A stretch of DNA of 64,000 nt, from NCBI GenBank assembly GCA_034423195.1, contig DAOUIZ010000023.1, positions 1-64,000 on the forward strand, written 5' to 3'. Positions 15,255-23,944 of the stretch are shown here, piece by piece. Each line of letters starts with the position of its first letter. Positions within the stretch are counted from its first letter, which is position 1. Source of the stretch: CATOSK01 sp034423195. GTDB taxonomy: Bacteria; Chloroflexota; Dehalococcoidia; Lucifugimonadales; UBA3495. Both the position numbers and the translations under genes were made by a program. The notes under the pieces are model-generated. The model did not search any database and was not told the origin of the DNA. It saw only the letters and a list, made by a program, of their open reading frames with translations.

Positions 15255-15440
15255 GCAGCAAAATATGGCAGGAAATGTTTCCTCCGCCGTCCGCTTCCGG
15301 TCCAGCCCCTATGTGACAAACCGCGACAAAGCCAGGACATTCCGGCGGCAAAACCGGACATTCGAGTGAAAGTTTACGGCCGGCCCCCGGGTGTCCCCAC
15401 GCACGAATGTCGCGAAATGTCCCGCTTTGTCGCACATCTC
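15255..15440. mobile_element. Inverted-repeat element, copy 1 (possible MITE remnant or multi-site operator)
   Basis: GCGACAAAG at 15323-15331 with GGACATT repeats is mirrored by AATGTCGCGAAATGTCC and CTTTGTCGC at 15406-15433. A homologous copy lies at 43378-43582; the right-hand 28 bp match at 25 positions and similarity continues leftward (GCANCAAAAT, CAGGAAA blocks). Repeated TGTCGC/GACA sites at both ends resemble transposase-binding ends, but no transposase is present. Confidence 0.5.
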
Positions 15441-15460
15441 CAGCTTTCAGGAGGCCCCCA

Positions 15461-16402
15461 ATGTCCGTGATGGTAACCGGCGGCACCGGATTCATCGGCA
15501 ACCGCATCATCCGCAAGCTGGTCGAGCGCGGGGAAGAGGTCGTCTGCTTCGACCTGGCTCCGCCCCGGGCCAACCTGGAGCCATACCTGGACCGGATCAA
15601 GGTCTACCGGGGCGACGTGACCCAGGTCCCCCAGCTGCTGGAAGCCTGCCACACCCACGGCGTCCACCGGATAGTCCACATGGCCGCTCTCCTGCCCCCC
15701 GACACCGAGGACCGGCCCCACCTGGGAATGCTGGTCAACATCCAGGGCACCAACAACGTCTTCGAGGTCGCCCGCTGGACCGGCATCCAGCGCGTCGTCT
15801 ACGCCAGCTCCATCGCCGTCTACGGCGTCCAGGACACCTTCGGAGACCGCCCCCTGAACGAGGATGACCTGGCCGCTCCCATAAACATGTACGGAATGAC
15901 CAAGGCTGCCAACGACTTCGCCGCCGGCAAATACCGGGACAACTACGGGCTGGACATCCGGGGCATCCGCATCTGCACCGTCTTCGGCCACGGGCGCGTC
16001 ACCGGCATGACCGGCATGATCGGCGGACTCATGGTGTCCCTGCCCGCCATCGGCCAGCCCGTTTCCATGGCCTTCGACCCGATGGAAGCCTCACCCATGA
16101 TCCACGCCGAAGACGCCGCAGAAATCTTCGTGGAAGCCGCCCTCAAGGAAGACCTCCGGCACAACGTCTACATCAGCGGCGGGCACCTCGCCACCATCCA
16201 GGACATGGCCGACGCCGTCCGCGAGTTCATCCCCGACGCCAGCATCACCACCGGCGACCGCCCGGTCCCCCACGCCTACCTCGTCGACAACAGCCGGATG
16301 CTCGCCGACATCGGCTACGAAATGCCGCCCCTCCGCGTCCGCGTCCTCGAGCACATCAACGACGCCCGCCGGGAGGCAGGCCTGGATTTGATAGAAGGGT
16401 GA
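15461..16402 (+). CDS. NAD-dependent epimerase/dehydratase (extended SDR)
   Basis: 313 aa. The Rossmann motif GGTGFIG is at 7-13; the catalytic set is ASSIAVYG (Ser) and MYGMTKAA (YxxxK). Members act on nucleotide sugars or related substrates; the substrate cannot be assigned. The start at 15461 is set by CAGGAGG about 8 nt upstream and the canonical MSVMVTGGTG N-terminus; longer in-frame starts run into the intergenic repeat. The shared inverted-repeat element ends 27 nt before the ATG, so it could act as an operator here. Confidence 0.85.
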   Translation: MSVMVTGGTGFIGNRIIRKLVERGEEVVCFDLAPPRANLEPYLDRIKVYRGDVTQVPQLLEACHTHGVHRIVHMAALLPPDTEDRPHLGMLVNIQGTNNVFEVARWTGIQRVVYASSIAVYGVQDTFGDRPLNEDDLAAPINMYGMTKAANDFAAGKYRDNYGLDIRGIRICTVFGHGRVTGMTGMIGGLMVSLPAIGQPVSMAFDPMEASPMIHAEDAAEIFVEAALKEDLRHNVYISGGHLATIQDMADAVREFIPDASITTGDRPVPHAYLVDNSRMLADIGYEMPPLRVRVLEHINDARREAGLDLIEG

Positions 16403-16436
16403 GGTGTCCTGTTGCCTACTAACTACGGGGATACTC

Positions 16437-16883
16437 CTAGGTAGGTTCAGCGAGCAAGTTTGATTGGAGATCTTGGACCACTTCGTCTCCCGTTTTAATA
16501 AAGGAATCATCCTCCCCCAATTCCTCGAAGGCACTATCTCTTATCTTCAGGGTTTCAATCCGGTCCTCATATCTGGGAGGTGCGAATAACGCATTATTTA
16601 TTATCCCTAAACCGCCACCTACGTTTACTCTTCGCGTCCGAAACGTTGACCCAACGGAAACCCTGTCTTGAACGGTTGTGACTTTGACGCTCGTCTTCTC
16701 AATGTCGACCGAACCGATGGACTCCCCCGTATCAGGATCCTTGATATCGGAACCTTTCGCACTGAGAATCTTGAACACCATCCCGACTTCAACACCGTCA
16801 TCGGAACCCTTGTTAAGCGCAACTTCCCGTGCGTTGAGCACACGAGCCACTTTGCCGCGGATAGGCTCAACGGTCCTAGTCAT
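16437..16883 (-). CDS. FlgT C-terminal-like domain protein, unknown role
   Basis: 148 aa. MTRTVEPIRGKVARVLNARE, NKGSDDGVEVGMVFKIL and KDPDTGESIGSVDIEKTSVKV form the small beta barrel seen at the C-terminus of the flagellar assembly protein FlgT and many unrelated secreted or regulatory proteins. No flagellar genes are nearby and no signal peptide is present. Start ATG 16883 has AGGAGG upstream inside the previous gene and overlaps its stop by 8 nt, so it is cotranscribed with the two-helix membrane protein gene. Codon usage is less GC-biased than in neighbours. Confidence 0.5.
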   Translation of the reverse strand: MTRTVEPIRGKVARVLNAREVALNKGSDDGVEVGMVFKILSAKGSDIKDPDTGESIGSVDIEKTSVKVTTVQDRVSVGSTFRTRRVNVGGGLGIINNALFAPPRYEDRIETLKIRDSAFEELGEDDSFIKTGDEVVQDLQSNLLAEPT

Positions 16884-17304
16884 TTGTCGGCCTCCTGCTT
16901 TCAATTAGCGCGACCTCTTCTGGAACGATGTCTTTCCAATCCTCCATGGCATCCTGTCCAGTTGCAATTTGTTCATCGACTAACGCTTGGATAAGGTCCA
17001 AACGGCTGTCTGGTTTTGCTCCCTTCAGTTCCTCAATCCTAGCGGAGAGCCGGTACAAGCTAATATAGAGGGCAGTAACCCGCCGAAAAGCTGATCGTGC
17101 GTGCGGCTTGATGACCTCCATCGCCCCGGCCCGGGCGGAGTTCCTACCAAAAATATAGGAGCCCAACAGTCCTGTTGCCAGTATCACAAGTTGAAGCAGG
17201 CCCAACTCGAGCGCTGTCGGGTCCCTGAACACGGTGAGGGCGACAACGCCGCCTGCGGTGAGGATGCAAACTGCCAGAAGACTAAACTGAAGCCAGTTCC
17301 CCAC
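16876..17304 (-). CDS. Small membrane protein with two transmembrane helices and a coiled tail
   Basis: 142 aa. Hydrophobic helices at about 7-26 and 34-53 are followed by a charged, helical cytoplasmic segment (RRVTALYISLYRLSARIEEL). I do not recognise a family. It is translationally coupled to the FlgT-C-like gene. Like that gene it has a lower third-position GC content than the surrounding enzymes, which hints at a different origin. Confidence 0.6.
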   Translation of the reverse strand: MGNWLQFSLLAVCILTAGGVVALTVFRDPTALELGLLQLVILATGLLGSYIFGRNSARAGAMEVIKPHARSAFRRVTALYISLYRLSARIEELKGAKPDSRLDLIQALVDEQIATGQDAMEDWKDIVPEEVALIESRRPTND

Positions 17305-17394
17305 GATACCTCTTGGCCCCCGCTATCGCTTGGAACGGCAATCAAACCAAGCCACATTGTCAGGTGGAGCCCGTCGCCCAACTTTTCAGAGGAA

Positions 17395-17436
17395 ATTATA
17401 TCATTGGGGTTAATGACTTCCCCCTTGCGCTATAAT
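17395..17436. promoter_or_regulatory. Back-to-back -10 elements of divergent promoters
   Basis: A perfect TATAAT at 17431-17436 faces the LLM gene, about 40 bp before its ATG; another TATAAT on the minus strand (17400-17395) faces the membrane-protein gene. The -35 matches are poor on both sides, so activators may be needed. Confidence 0.5.
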
Positions 17437-17477
17437 GCCCCCAGCGCGTCCTACGTCCTGAGTCCAGGGGGGGAATC

Positions 17478-18404
17478 ATGAGCATTGCCATCGGATACGT
17501 TCCCGGGGCATTCGGCCAGGGTGGTGACAACCCCGGCTTACTCAAGGAGTTGGTCGAAGTCGGCGACAGGTACGGCTATGACTCCATCTGGCTCAGCGAC
17601 CGCATCGTCTCCGACCGCTTCAGCCTCGAGCCTATCGTCGCCCTCTCCATGGTCGCCGCCTACTCCAACCGGATGAAATTCGGCACCAGCGTTCTTGCCC
17701 TCCCCCTGCGCAACCCGGTGGTCCTGGCCAAGCAGATCGCCACCCTGGACTACCTTTCCCAGGGGCGCTTCTTCCCCGCCGTCGGCCTGGGCCAGGAGGA
17801 ACCGGAGGAATACGAGGCCTGCGGCGTTCCCAAGGGGGACCGCGCCCGCCGCACCGACGAGGCCATCGTCCTCATGCGCCGCCTCTGGGAGGAGGACAAG
17901 GTCACCCACGAGGGCGACTTCTTCACCTGCCACGACGTTAGCATCACCCCCAAGCCCGTCTTCCAGCCCTCGCCCCCGGTATGGATCGGCGGACGCAGCC
18001 CCGCCGCCGCCCGCCGCGTGGGCCGCGTCGGCGATGGATGGCTCGTCTCCAGCGCCACCCCCTCCGAGGTCGGCGAGGGGCGGGACATCGTCTTCGACAC
18101 CGCCGCCCAGTGCCAGCGCGAGATCGAAGAGGACCATGTGGGGGTCCTGCTGGGCTACTACATCTCCGACGACTACGAGCAGGCGGCCACCAAGGCCCAC
18201 CGGTTCGTCACCCGCCACCGTCCCGACGCCCACTTCACCGAGTTCACCGCCCTGGGAACCACCGAGCAGGTGGGCGAGCTGATCCAGCAGTACATCGACG
18301 CCGGAGCCTCCAAGTTCGCCGTCCGCCCCCTCTGCGCCGGTGGCGAGTCCATGGAGCAGCTCGAGATTATGGGCCAGGAAGTCCTGCCTGCCTTCCACAA
18401 GTGA
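17478..18404 (+). CDS. LLM-class flavin-dependent oxidoreductase
   Basis: 308 aa, luciferase-like TIM barrel. YGYDSIWLSDRIVSDRF, KFGTSVLALPLRNPVVLAKQ and FFPAVGLGQEEPEEYEACG are typical of F420- or FMNH2-dependent LLM enzymes. The cofactor (F420 versus FMN) cannot be told from motifs. Members in Chloroflexota often initiate oxidation of dissolved organics. RBS GGGGGG lies before the ATG and a TATAAT box is about 40 bp upstream. An MFS exporter gene follows by 49 nt in the same direction. Confidence 0.85.
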   Translation: MSIAIGYVPGAFGQGGDNPGLLKELVEVGDRYGYDSIWLSDRIVSDRFSLEPIVALSMVAAYSNRMKFGTSVLALPLRNPVVLAKQIATLDYLSQGRFFPAVGLGQEEPEEYEACGVPKGDRARRTDEAIVLMRRLWEEDKVTHEGDFFTCHDVSITPKPVFQPSPPVWIGGRSPAAARRVGRVGDGWLVSSATPSEVGEGRDIVFDTAAQCQREIEEDHVGVLLGYYISDDYEQAATKAHRFVTRHRPDAHFTEFTALGTTEQVGELIQQYIDAGASKFAVRPLCAGGESMEQLEIMGQEVLPAFHK

Positions 18405-18452
18405 ACCGGCATCCCGGGGACGCCCCATCCCGTGAGCCGTTGAACAACGCCC

Positions 18453-19790
18453 TTGCTTCCTGAAAACCCGTCCCCGTCCCCGCTGGCCCGGCTCCGCGCC
18501 GCCACCCCGCCGGCCCTGCGGTACCGGTCCTTCCGGTACTTCTGGCTGGGGATGCTCTCCTCGGTCACCGGCTACCAGGTCTTCCAGTTCAGCCAGCTTT
18601 GGCTGGCCTACCAGATCACCGGCTCCGCCCTGTCCCTCGGGTACGTCGGGCTCGCCAACGCCATTCCCGGCATCGTCCTCAACCTCTTCGGAGGGGTCTA
18701 CGCCGACCGCCTGGACCAGCGCCGCCTCATCATCGTCACCCAACTCATTACCGCATCCCTCATCGGACTGCTGGCCAGCCTGACCCTGCTCGGCCTGGTG
18801 CGGCCTTGGCACATCTTAGCCATCGCCTTTTCCGTCGGAGCCGTCGAAGCCTTCAACCAGCCCGCCCGCCAGTCTCTCTACCCCCGCCTCGTCGACCGGC
18901 GCGTCCTGGTCAGCGCCATCGCCCTCAACTCATCCATCTGGCAGGGCACCCGCATCGTCGCCCCCGCCCTGGCGGGAGTGACCATCGCCCTGGTTGGAAC
19001 GTCGGCGGCAATCTACGGGGCCTCGGTATGTTCCGCGCTGATGGCCCTGGTCATCTTCTTCCTGCGCGTCCCGCCCGTCACCGACGCCCCCCGGTCCAGC
19101 GCCGCCCGGGGAATGCTGGAAGGCCTGGCGTTCATCTGGAACAACCGCATCTTCGCCTTCCTCATCGGAATGACCTTCATCAACAGCTTCTTCGGAATGA
19201 GCTACATCATCCTGATGCCCATCTTCGCCGTGGACGTGCTCCAGGTCGGCGCCGGAGGACAGGGCCTGCTGGTCGGCGTCAGCGGCGTCTCCGCCCTGGC
19301 AACCTCTCTCTGGTTCGGCTCCCGCACCAAGGTCTCCCACCAGGGCTTCCTGATGATCGGCGGGGCCATCCTCTTCGGAGGGCTCATCGCCGCCTTCGCC
19401 GTCACCTCCCAGTACCTCGGATGGTTCTCCCTGGCCCTCGCCATCCTCTTCCTTGCCGGATTCGCCAACTCCCTCTACATGGTCAACGTCCAGGGACTTC
19501 TCCACAGCCTGGTCCCCGACCGGATGCGCGGCCGGGTAATGGGCTTCTTCGGAATGACCTGGAGCGTGATGCCCCTGGGAGGCCTCCAGTCCGGCGCCAT
19601 TGCCAGCGTCCTCGGAGCGCCCGTCGCCGTAGCCATCGGCGGGCTGGCCGTCGCCGCGTTCGCCGTCGGCCCCGCCCTCCTCAATCCCCAGGTCCGCCGG
19701 ACAGACCACCTCCTCGCCCAGCGGGAAAAGGCCCTGGCCGCGTCCGCCGGTGGCGGCAGTCGTGAGGGAGGTGGTGAGGGCAGGAGCTAA
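18453..19790 (+). CDS. MFS transporter, EntS-like
   Basis: 445 aa with about 12 membrane helices. The N-terminal YRSFRYFWLGMLSSVTGYQ and VYADRLDQRRLIIVTQ (motif A-like loop) resemble the enterobactin-exporter/MFS_3 subfamily, usually drug or siderophore efflux. Start is TTG at 18453; no strong ribosome site. It follows the LLM gene and may be cotranscribed. Substrate unknown. Confidence 0.85.
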   Translation: MLPENPSPSPLARLRAATPPALRYRSFRYFWLGMLSSVTGYQVFQFSQLWLAYQITGSALSLGYVGLANAIPGIVLNLFGGVYADRLDQRRLIIVTQLITASLIGLLASLTLLGLVRPWHILAIAFSVGAVEAFNQPARQSLYPRLVDRRVLVSAIALNSSIWQGTRIVAPALAGVTIALVGTSAAIYGASVCSALMALVIFFLRVPPVTDAPRSSAARGMLEGLAFIWNNRIFAFLIGMTFINSFFGMSYIILMPIFAVDVLQVGAGGQGLLVGVSGVSALATSLWFGSRTKVSHQGFLMIGGAILFGGLIAAFAVTSQYLGWFSLALAILFLAGFANSLYMVNVQGLLHSLVPDRMRGRVMGFFGMTWSVMPLGGLQSGAIASVLGAPVAVAIGGLAVAAFAVGPALLNPQVRRTDHLLAQREKALAASAGGGSREGGGEGRS

Positions 19791-19839
19791 CTGGAGAACA
19801 GGCGAAGGTTGGAGCGAAAGCTCCCGGCGTCCCTGACCC

Positions 19840-20187
19840 CTACCGGCGCTCCCGCGCCCGCCGGACCCGGAAATTGGCCCCGTCCTTCTGGCGGCGGGCC
19901 CACTTCAGGTAACCCCTGACCTGGGGGTTGGCATTGAGCAGTTCTATGGAGTGGAGTTCTGCCGCGAGGGTGGACTCGGAGAACATGGCGTGGAGCTGCC
20001 GGTGACAGGTGGCGCACAGCCGGGCCGTCGGCCCAAGCTTGCCCCCTCTGGCTTTGGGGACCAGGTGATGAATCGTGTACCCTTCAACGTCCCTGAGGCA
20101 TAATTCGCAGGACGCGGGTTCCGCCCTGCCGGGCAGCGCCTCTCCCGGACGTTGGCCGTTCCGGCGTGGGCGGCTGCCCCGGCTCAC
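19840..20187 (-). CDS. HNH endonuclease-like protein
   Basis: 115 aa from GTG at 20187, which overlaps the upstream stop (GTGA) and has GGAGA before it. Zinc knuckles C27-x2-C30 and C58-x2-C61 bracket the IHHLVPKARGG motif (H40, H41) and CHRQLHAMF, the compact HNH layout (McrA/YisB type). Likely a small DNA nuclease or nicking domain; target unknown. Coupled to an uncharacterised gene upstream and convergent with the MFS gene. Confidence 0.8.
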   Translation of the reverse strand: MSRGSRPRRNGQRPGEALPGRAEPASCELCLRDVEGYTIHHLVPKARGGKLGPTARLCATCHRQLHAMFSESTLAAELHSIELLNANPQVRGYLKWARRQKDGANFRVRRARERR

Positions 20188-20669
20188 GCCGGACTGTCTC
20201 CCGAGTAGAGGAACCTCCAGCCGGGCATGTCCACCTGCCACACCCCGTCTTCCAGCCGCATGGGAATGACCAGCCCGGACATCATCCGGCGTTCATGCAC
20301 CCGGTCGTTGTCCTGGGTTACGCCGAAGGGAAGGAAGACGAAGGCGTATTCGTCGTTGATGTACCGGGTGGGGGCCACTCCCAGGTCGGTCAGGTCCTCC
20401 AGCGGCCACAGCCCCAGCACCGTCTGCCGGAAGTCTTCCATCATGGAAGCACGCATGGAGTGGGACGGATCATAGCCCGCCTGGTAGGCGTCCTGCATGT
20501 TGATGCTGTTCCGCGTCGCCCACACTCCCATCCTCATGCCCCGGGTCTCTCTCGACAGCATCGACCATGCCAGGTCCATGTTCCCGTCCCGCACCGCCTC
20601 CGCGAAAACGCCCGCCCGGTTGCCCACGTCATCGGGTTCCTGGCTCCTTCTATGTCCCGGGATTCGCAT
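20184..20669 (-). CDS. Uncharacterised protein, possibly NTF2-like
   Basis: 161 aa. The N-terminal AGVFAEAVRDGNMDLAWSML helix plus mixed strands (AFVFLPFGV, GLVIPMRLEDGVWQVDMPGW) recall NTF2/SnoaL-like folds that carry helix-then-sheet with a closing VWkVd strand. No catalytic residues are assignable. GAGGAGAAG precedes the ATG at 20669, which rules out the long GC-rich in-frame extension upstream. Coupled to the HNH gene. Confidence 0.6.
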   Translation of the reverse strand: MRIPGHRRSQEPDDVGNRAGVFAEAVRDGNMDLAWSMLSRETRGMRMGVWATRNSINMQDAYQAGYDPSHSMRASMMEDFRQTVLGLWPLEDLTDLGVAPTRYINDEYAFVFLPFGVTQDNDRVHERRMMSGLVIPMRLEDGVWQVDMPGWRFLYSGDSPA

Positions 20670-20906
20670 CGGCGCTGCCCTTCTCCTCAAACGGTCTCCT
20701 TGACCGGAAACCAGGCCCGCATCCCTGCACTGGCCGTCAGCCTGGGTTCCGGCCATAATAGCACATCGTTTTTTCCAAACCGCAGCCCCTCGCACCCAGC
20801 CGCCGCTCCACCCCTCCGCTTCGGGCCTCGGGGGCACGGGCGGACCGGGCGGCGGAGGGCTGGCCGGCCGGGGCATGGTGCCGCCCGCTTTCCCCGTCGT
20901 TTTTCG

Positions 20907-20935
20907 TTGACACCCTTCCTGGCCGGTGTTAGGAT
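20907..20935 (+). promoter_or_regulatory. suf operon promoter
   Basis: Perfect TTGACA (20907-20912), 17-bp spacer and TAGGAT (20930-20935), about 110 bp before the sufB ATG. Confidence 0.8.
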
Positions 20936-20936
20936 C

Positions 20937-20961
20937 ATTGTTGACCCAAATGGTCAACAAT
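20937..20961 (+). promoter_or_regulatory. Perfect palindrome at the suf transcription start (operator)
   Basis: ATTGTTGACC (20937-20946) and GGTCAACAAT (20952-20961) are exact inverted copies over CAAAT. The position straddles the expected start, immediately after the -10 box. This is the ideal place for a repressor such as an Rrf2-type or SufR-type Fe-S sensor. The half-site orientation GTTG..CAAC is opposite to the published cyanobacterial SufR site CAAC..GTTG. Confidence 0.75.
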
Positions 20962-21046
20962 AGGAAAATCCAATGGCAGCGTTGGCCCAACTGAGGCGGC
21001 ACTGCCCCCATCCGCAACGGTGCCGCTTAAGTTTGGAGGAGCATCT

Positions 21047-22513
<1,467 letters not shown>

Positions 22514-22543
22514 CGGGTTCCCCGCCCCCAGGGAGTAGCTCTT

Positions 22544-22774
22544 TTGCTGTGTACCTACCGGGCCATTGTCGATGAAGAAGGCGTAATCCGCCTCCTTGAG
22601 CCGGTCAAGCTGAAGGAGGGAACTCACATTCTGGTCACCCTGGCCGACCGGGATACCTTGGCGGCGCTGATGAAATCTTCTGGGCAGACCGGCCTGTCGG
22701 AGGAGCGGCTCCGGGAAGAGTTGGCAGAGGATGAAGCTTGGGCCCATCTGTTGAAAGATCTGCCGTCGTTGTAG
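22544..22774 (+). CDS. DUF104/AF2212-type putative antitoxin
   Basis: 76 aa. YRAIVDEEGVIRLLEPVKLK followed by EGTHILVTL is the short beta-barrel signature of AF2212-like proteins, which usually partner VapC/PIN toxins. No PIN gene follows, so it is an orphan. Start TTG 22544 with GGGAG 8 nt upstream. It sits 30 nt after sufB inside the suf operon. Confidence 0.75.
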   Translation: MLCTYRAIVDEEGVIRLLEPVKLKEGTHILVTLADRDTLAALMKSSGQTGLSEERLREELAEDEAWAHLLKDLPSL

Positions 22775-22876
22775 ACTTCCCGGACCGGAACCGTATATGA
22801 CAACGACCAACAGTCAACCGCTTCTGTCCGTGCGTAGGCCATGCGTATTGGTGGCAGCCCCCAATCTGGTGTGCGA

Positions 22877-23116
22877 ATGACGACTGCAACAGATGATTCC
22901 CGCCTTGGAGTACTAGAAGGCCGCATAATCGAACAGTCTGTTGCCATCACCCAATTGGGGGAGCGGATAGACTCTGGCTTGCGGGAAGTCCGCCAAGAAA
23001 TCCGTCAGGAAATCCGCAACGTCAACTCCCGCGTTGACCGCTTGTTTTTGGCCATCCTCGGAATCGGAGCAGCCCAGATAGCCCTTCTAATTACCCTCAT
23101 TTTCCGCACCACCTGA
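22877..23116 (+). CDS. Small coiled-coil protein with C-terminal membrane anchor
   Basis: 79 aa from ATG 22877 (ATG 22841 would add 12 residues). A heptad-rich region (VLEGRIIEQSVAITQLGERI, then EVRQEIRQEIRNVNSRVDRL) leads to one hydrophobic helix at the C-terminus (AILGIGAAQIALLITLIF). The layout resembles XhlA-type or generic hypothetical tail-anchored proteins; function unknown. Inserted between the DUF104 gene and sufC. Confidence 0.6.
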   Translation: MTTATDDSRLGVLEGRIIEQSVAITQLGERIDSGLREVRQEIRQEIRNVNSRVDRLFLAILGIGAAQIALLITLIFRTT

Positions 23117-23149
23117 CCCGGACATACCTGACGAGGCATAAACCACTCC

Positions 23150-23917
23150 ATGACCGAACTCCTCCAAGTCTCCAACCTCCACGTCTCCGTGGAAGACCAG
23201 GAAATCCTCCGCGGCGTCAACCTTACCGTCAACGCTGGCGAGGTCCACGCCATCATGGGCCCCAACGGCTCCGGCAAAAGCACCCTCGCCAACTCCCTCG
23301 CCGGGCGCCCGGAATACACCGTCACCAATGGAGAAGCCCTCTACGACGGAGAGGACCTGCTGGCCCTGGAACCCGAGGACCGGGCACGCGCCGGGGTGTT
23401 CCTCGCCTTCCAGTACCCGGTGGAGCTCCCCGGCGTCCGCGCCTGGCAGTTCCTCAAGGCCGCGGTTGACGCCAAGCGCACCGCCGCAGGCGAGGAGGAG
23501 ACCAGCGCCCGCGAGTTCGACCGCATGCTCCGGGAAAAGGTGCAGATGGTCGACATCGACCCAGAGTTGACCCGCCGCTCCGTGAACGAAGGCTTTTCCG
23601 GCGGCGAGAAGAAGCGGAACGAAATCCTCCAGATGGCCATTCTGGAGCCCCGGCTCGCCCTCCTGGACGAGACCGACTCCGGCCTGGATATCGACGCTCT
23701 CCGCATCGTGTCCGACGGGGTCAACAAGCTGCGGGGGCCGGACAACGCCATCGTGCTGGTCACTCACTACCAGCGCATCCTCAACTACATCACTCCCGAC
23801 TACGTCCACGTCCTAATCGACGGCCAGATTGTCCGCTCCGGCGGCCCCGAGCTTGCCCACGAACTCGAGGAAAAGGGATACGACTGGATCCGCGAGGCCG
23901 TAGAAGCCAATAACTGA
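23150..23917 (+). CDS. sufC: Fe-S cluster assembly ATPase SufC
   Basis: 255 aa ABC-type ATPase that drives SufBCD. Walker A GPNGSGKST at 37-45, Q-loop in FLAFQYPVELPGV, signature FSGGEKKRNEI, Walker B LALLDETDSGLDID and the H-loop in VLVTHYQRIL are intact. It is 32 nt downstream of the coiled-coil gene and 27 nt before sufD. Confidence 0.97.
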   Translation: MTELLQVSNLHVSVEDQEILRGVNLTVNAGEVHAIMGPNGSGKSTLANSLAGRPEYTVTNGEALYDGEDLLALEPEDRARAGVFLAFQYPVELPGVRAWQFLKAAVDAKRTAAGEEETSAREFDRMLREKVQMVDIDPELTRRSVNEGFSGGEKKRNEILQMAILEPRLALLDETDSGLDIDALRIVSDGVNKLRGPDNAIVLVTHYQRILNYITPDYVHVLIDGQIVRSGGPELAHELEEKGYDWIREAVEANN

Positions 23918-23944
23918 TTCACCCACCGGACAATTCGCAACACA

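Larger units (their letters stand above)
14883..15460. other. Divergent regulatory intergenic region
   Basis: 578 bp with no credible gene. It holds the regulator's promoter (14958-14986), a GGGCC/GGCCC hairpin (14935-14953), direct AAAACCT repeats near 14910-14925, a 16-bp inverted repeat (15028-15065) and copy 1 of a shared inverted-repeat element (15255-15440). Confidence 0.7.
20670..21046. other. Divergent intergenic region before the suf operon
   Basis: 377 bp without a gene. The left part is GC-rich with a minus-strand TATTAT box (near 20754-20759) that may serve the 20184-20669 gene; the right part carries the suf promoter and palindrome. Confidence 0.6.
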
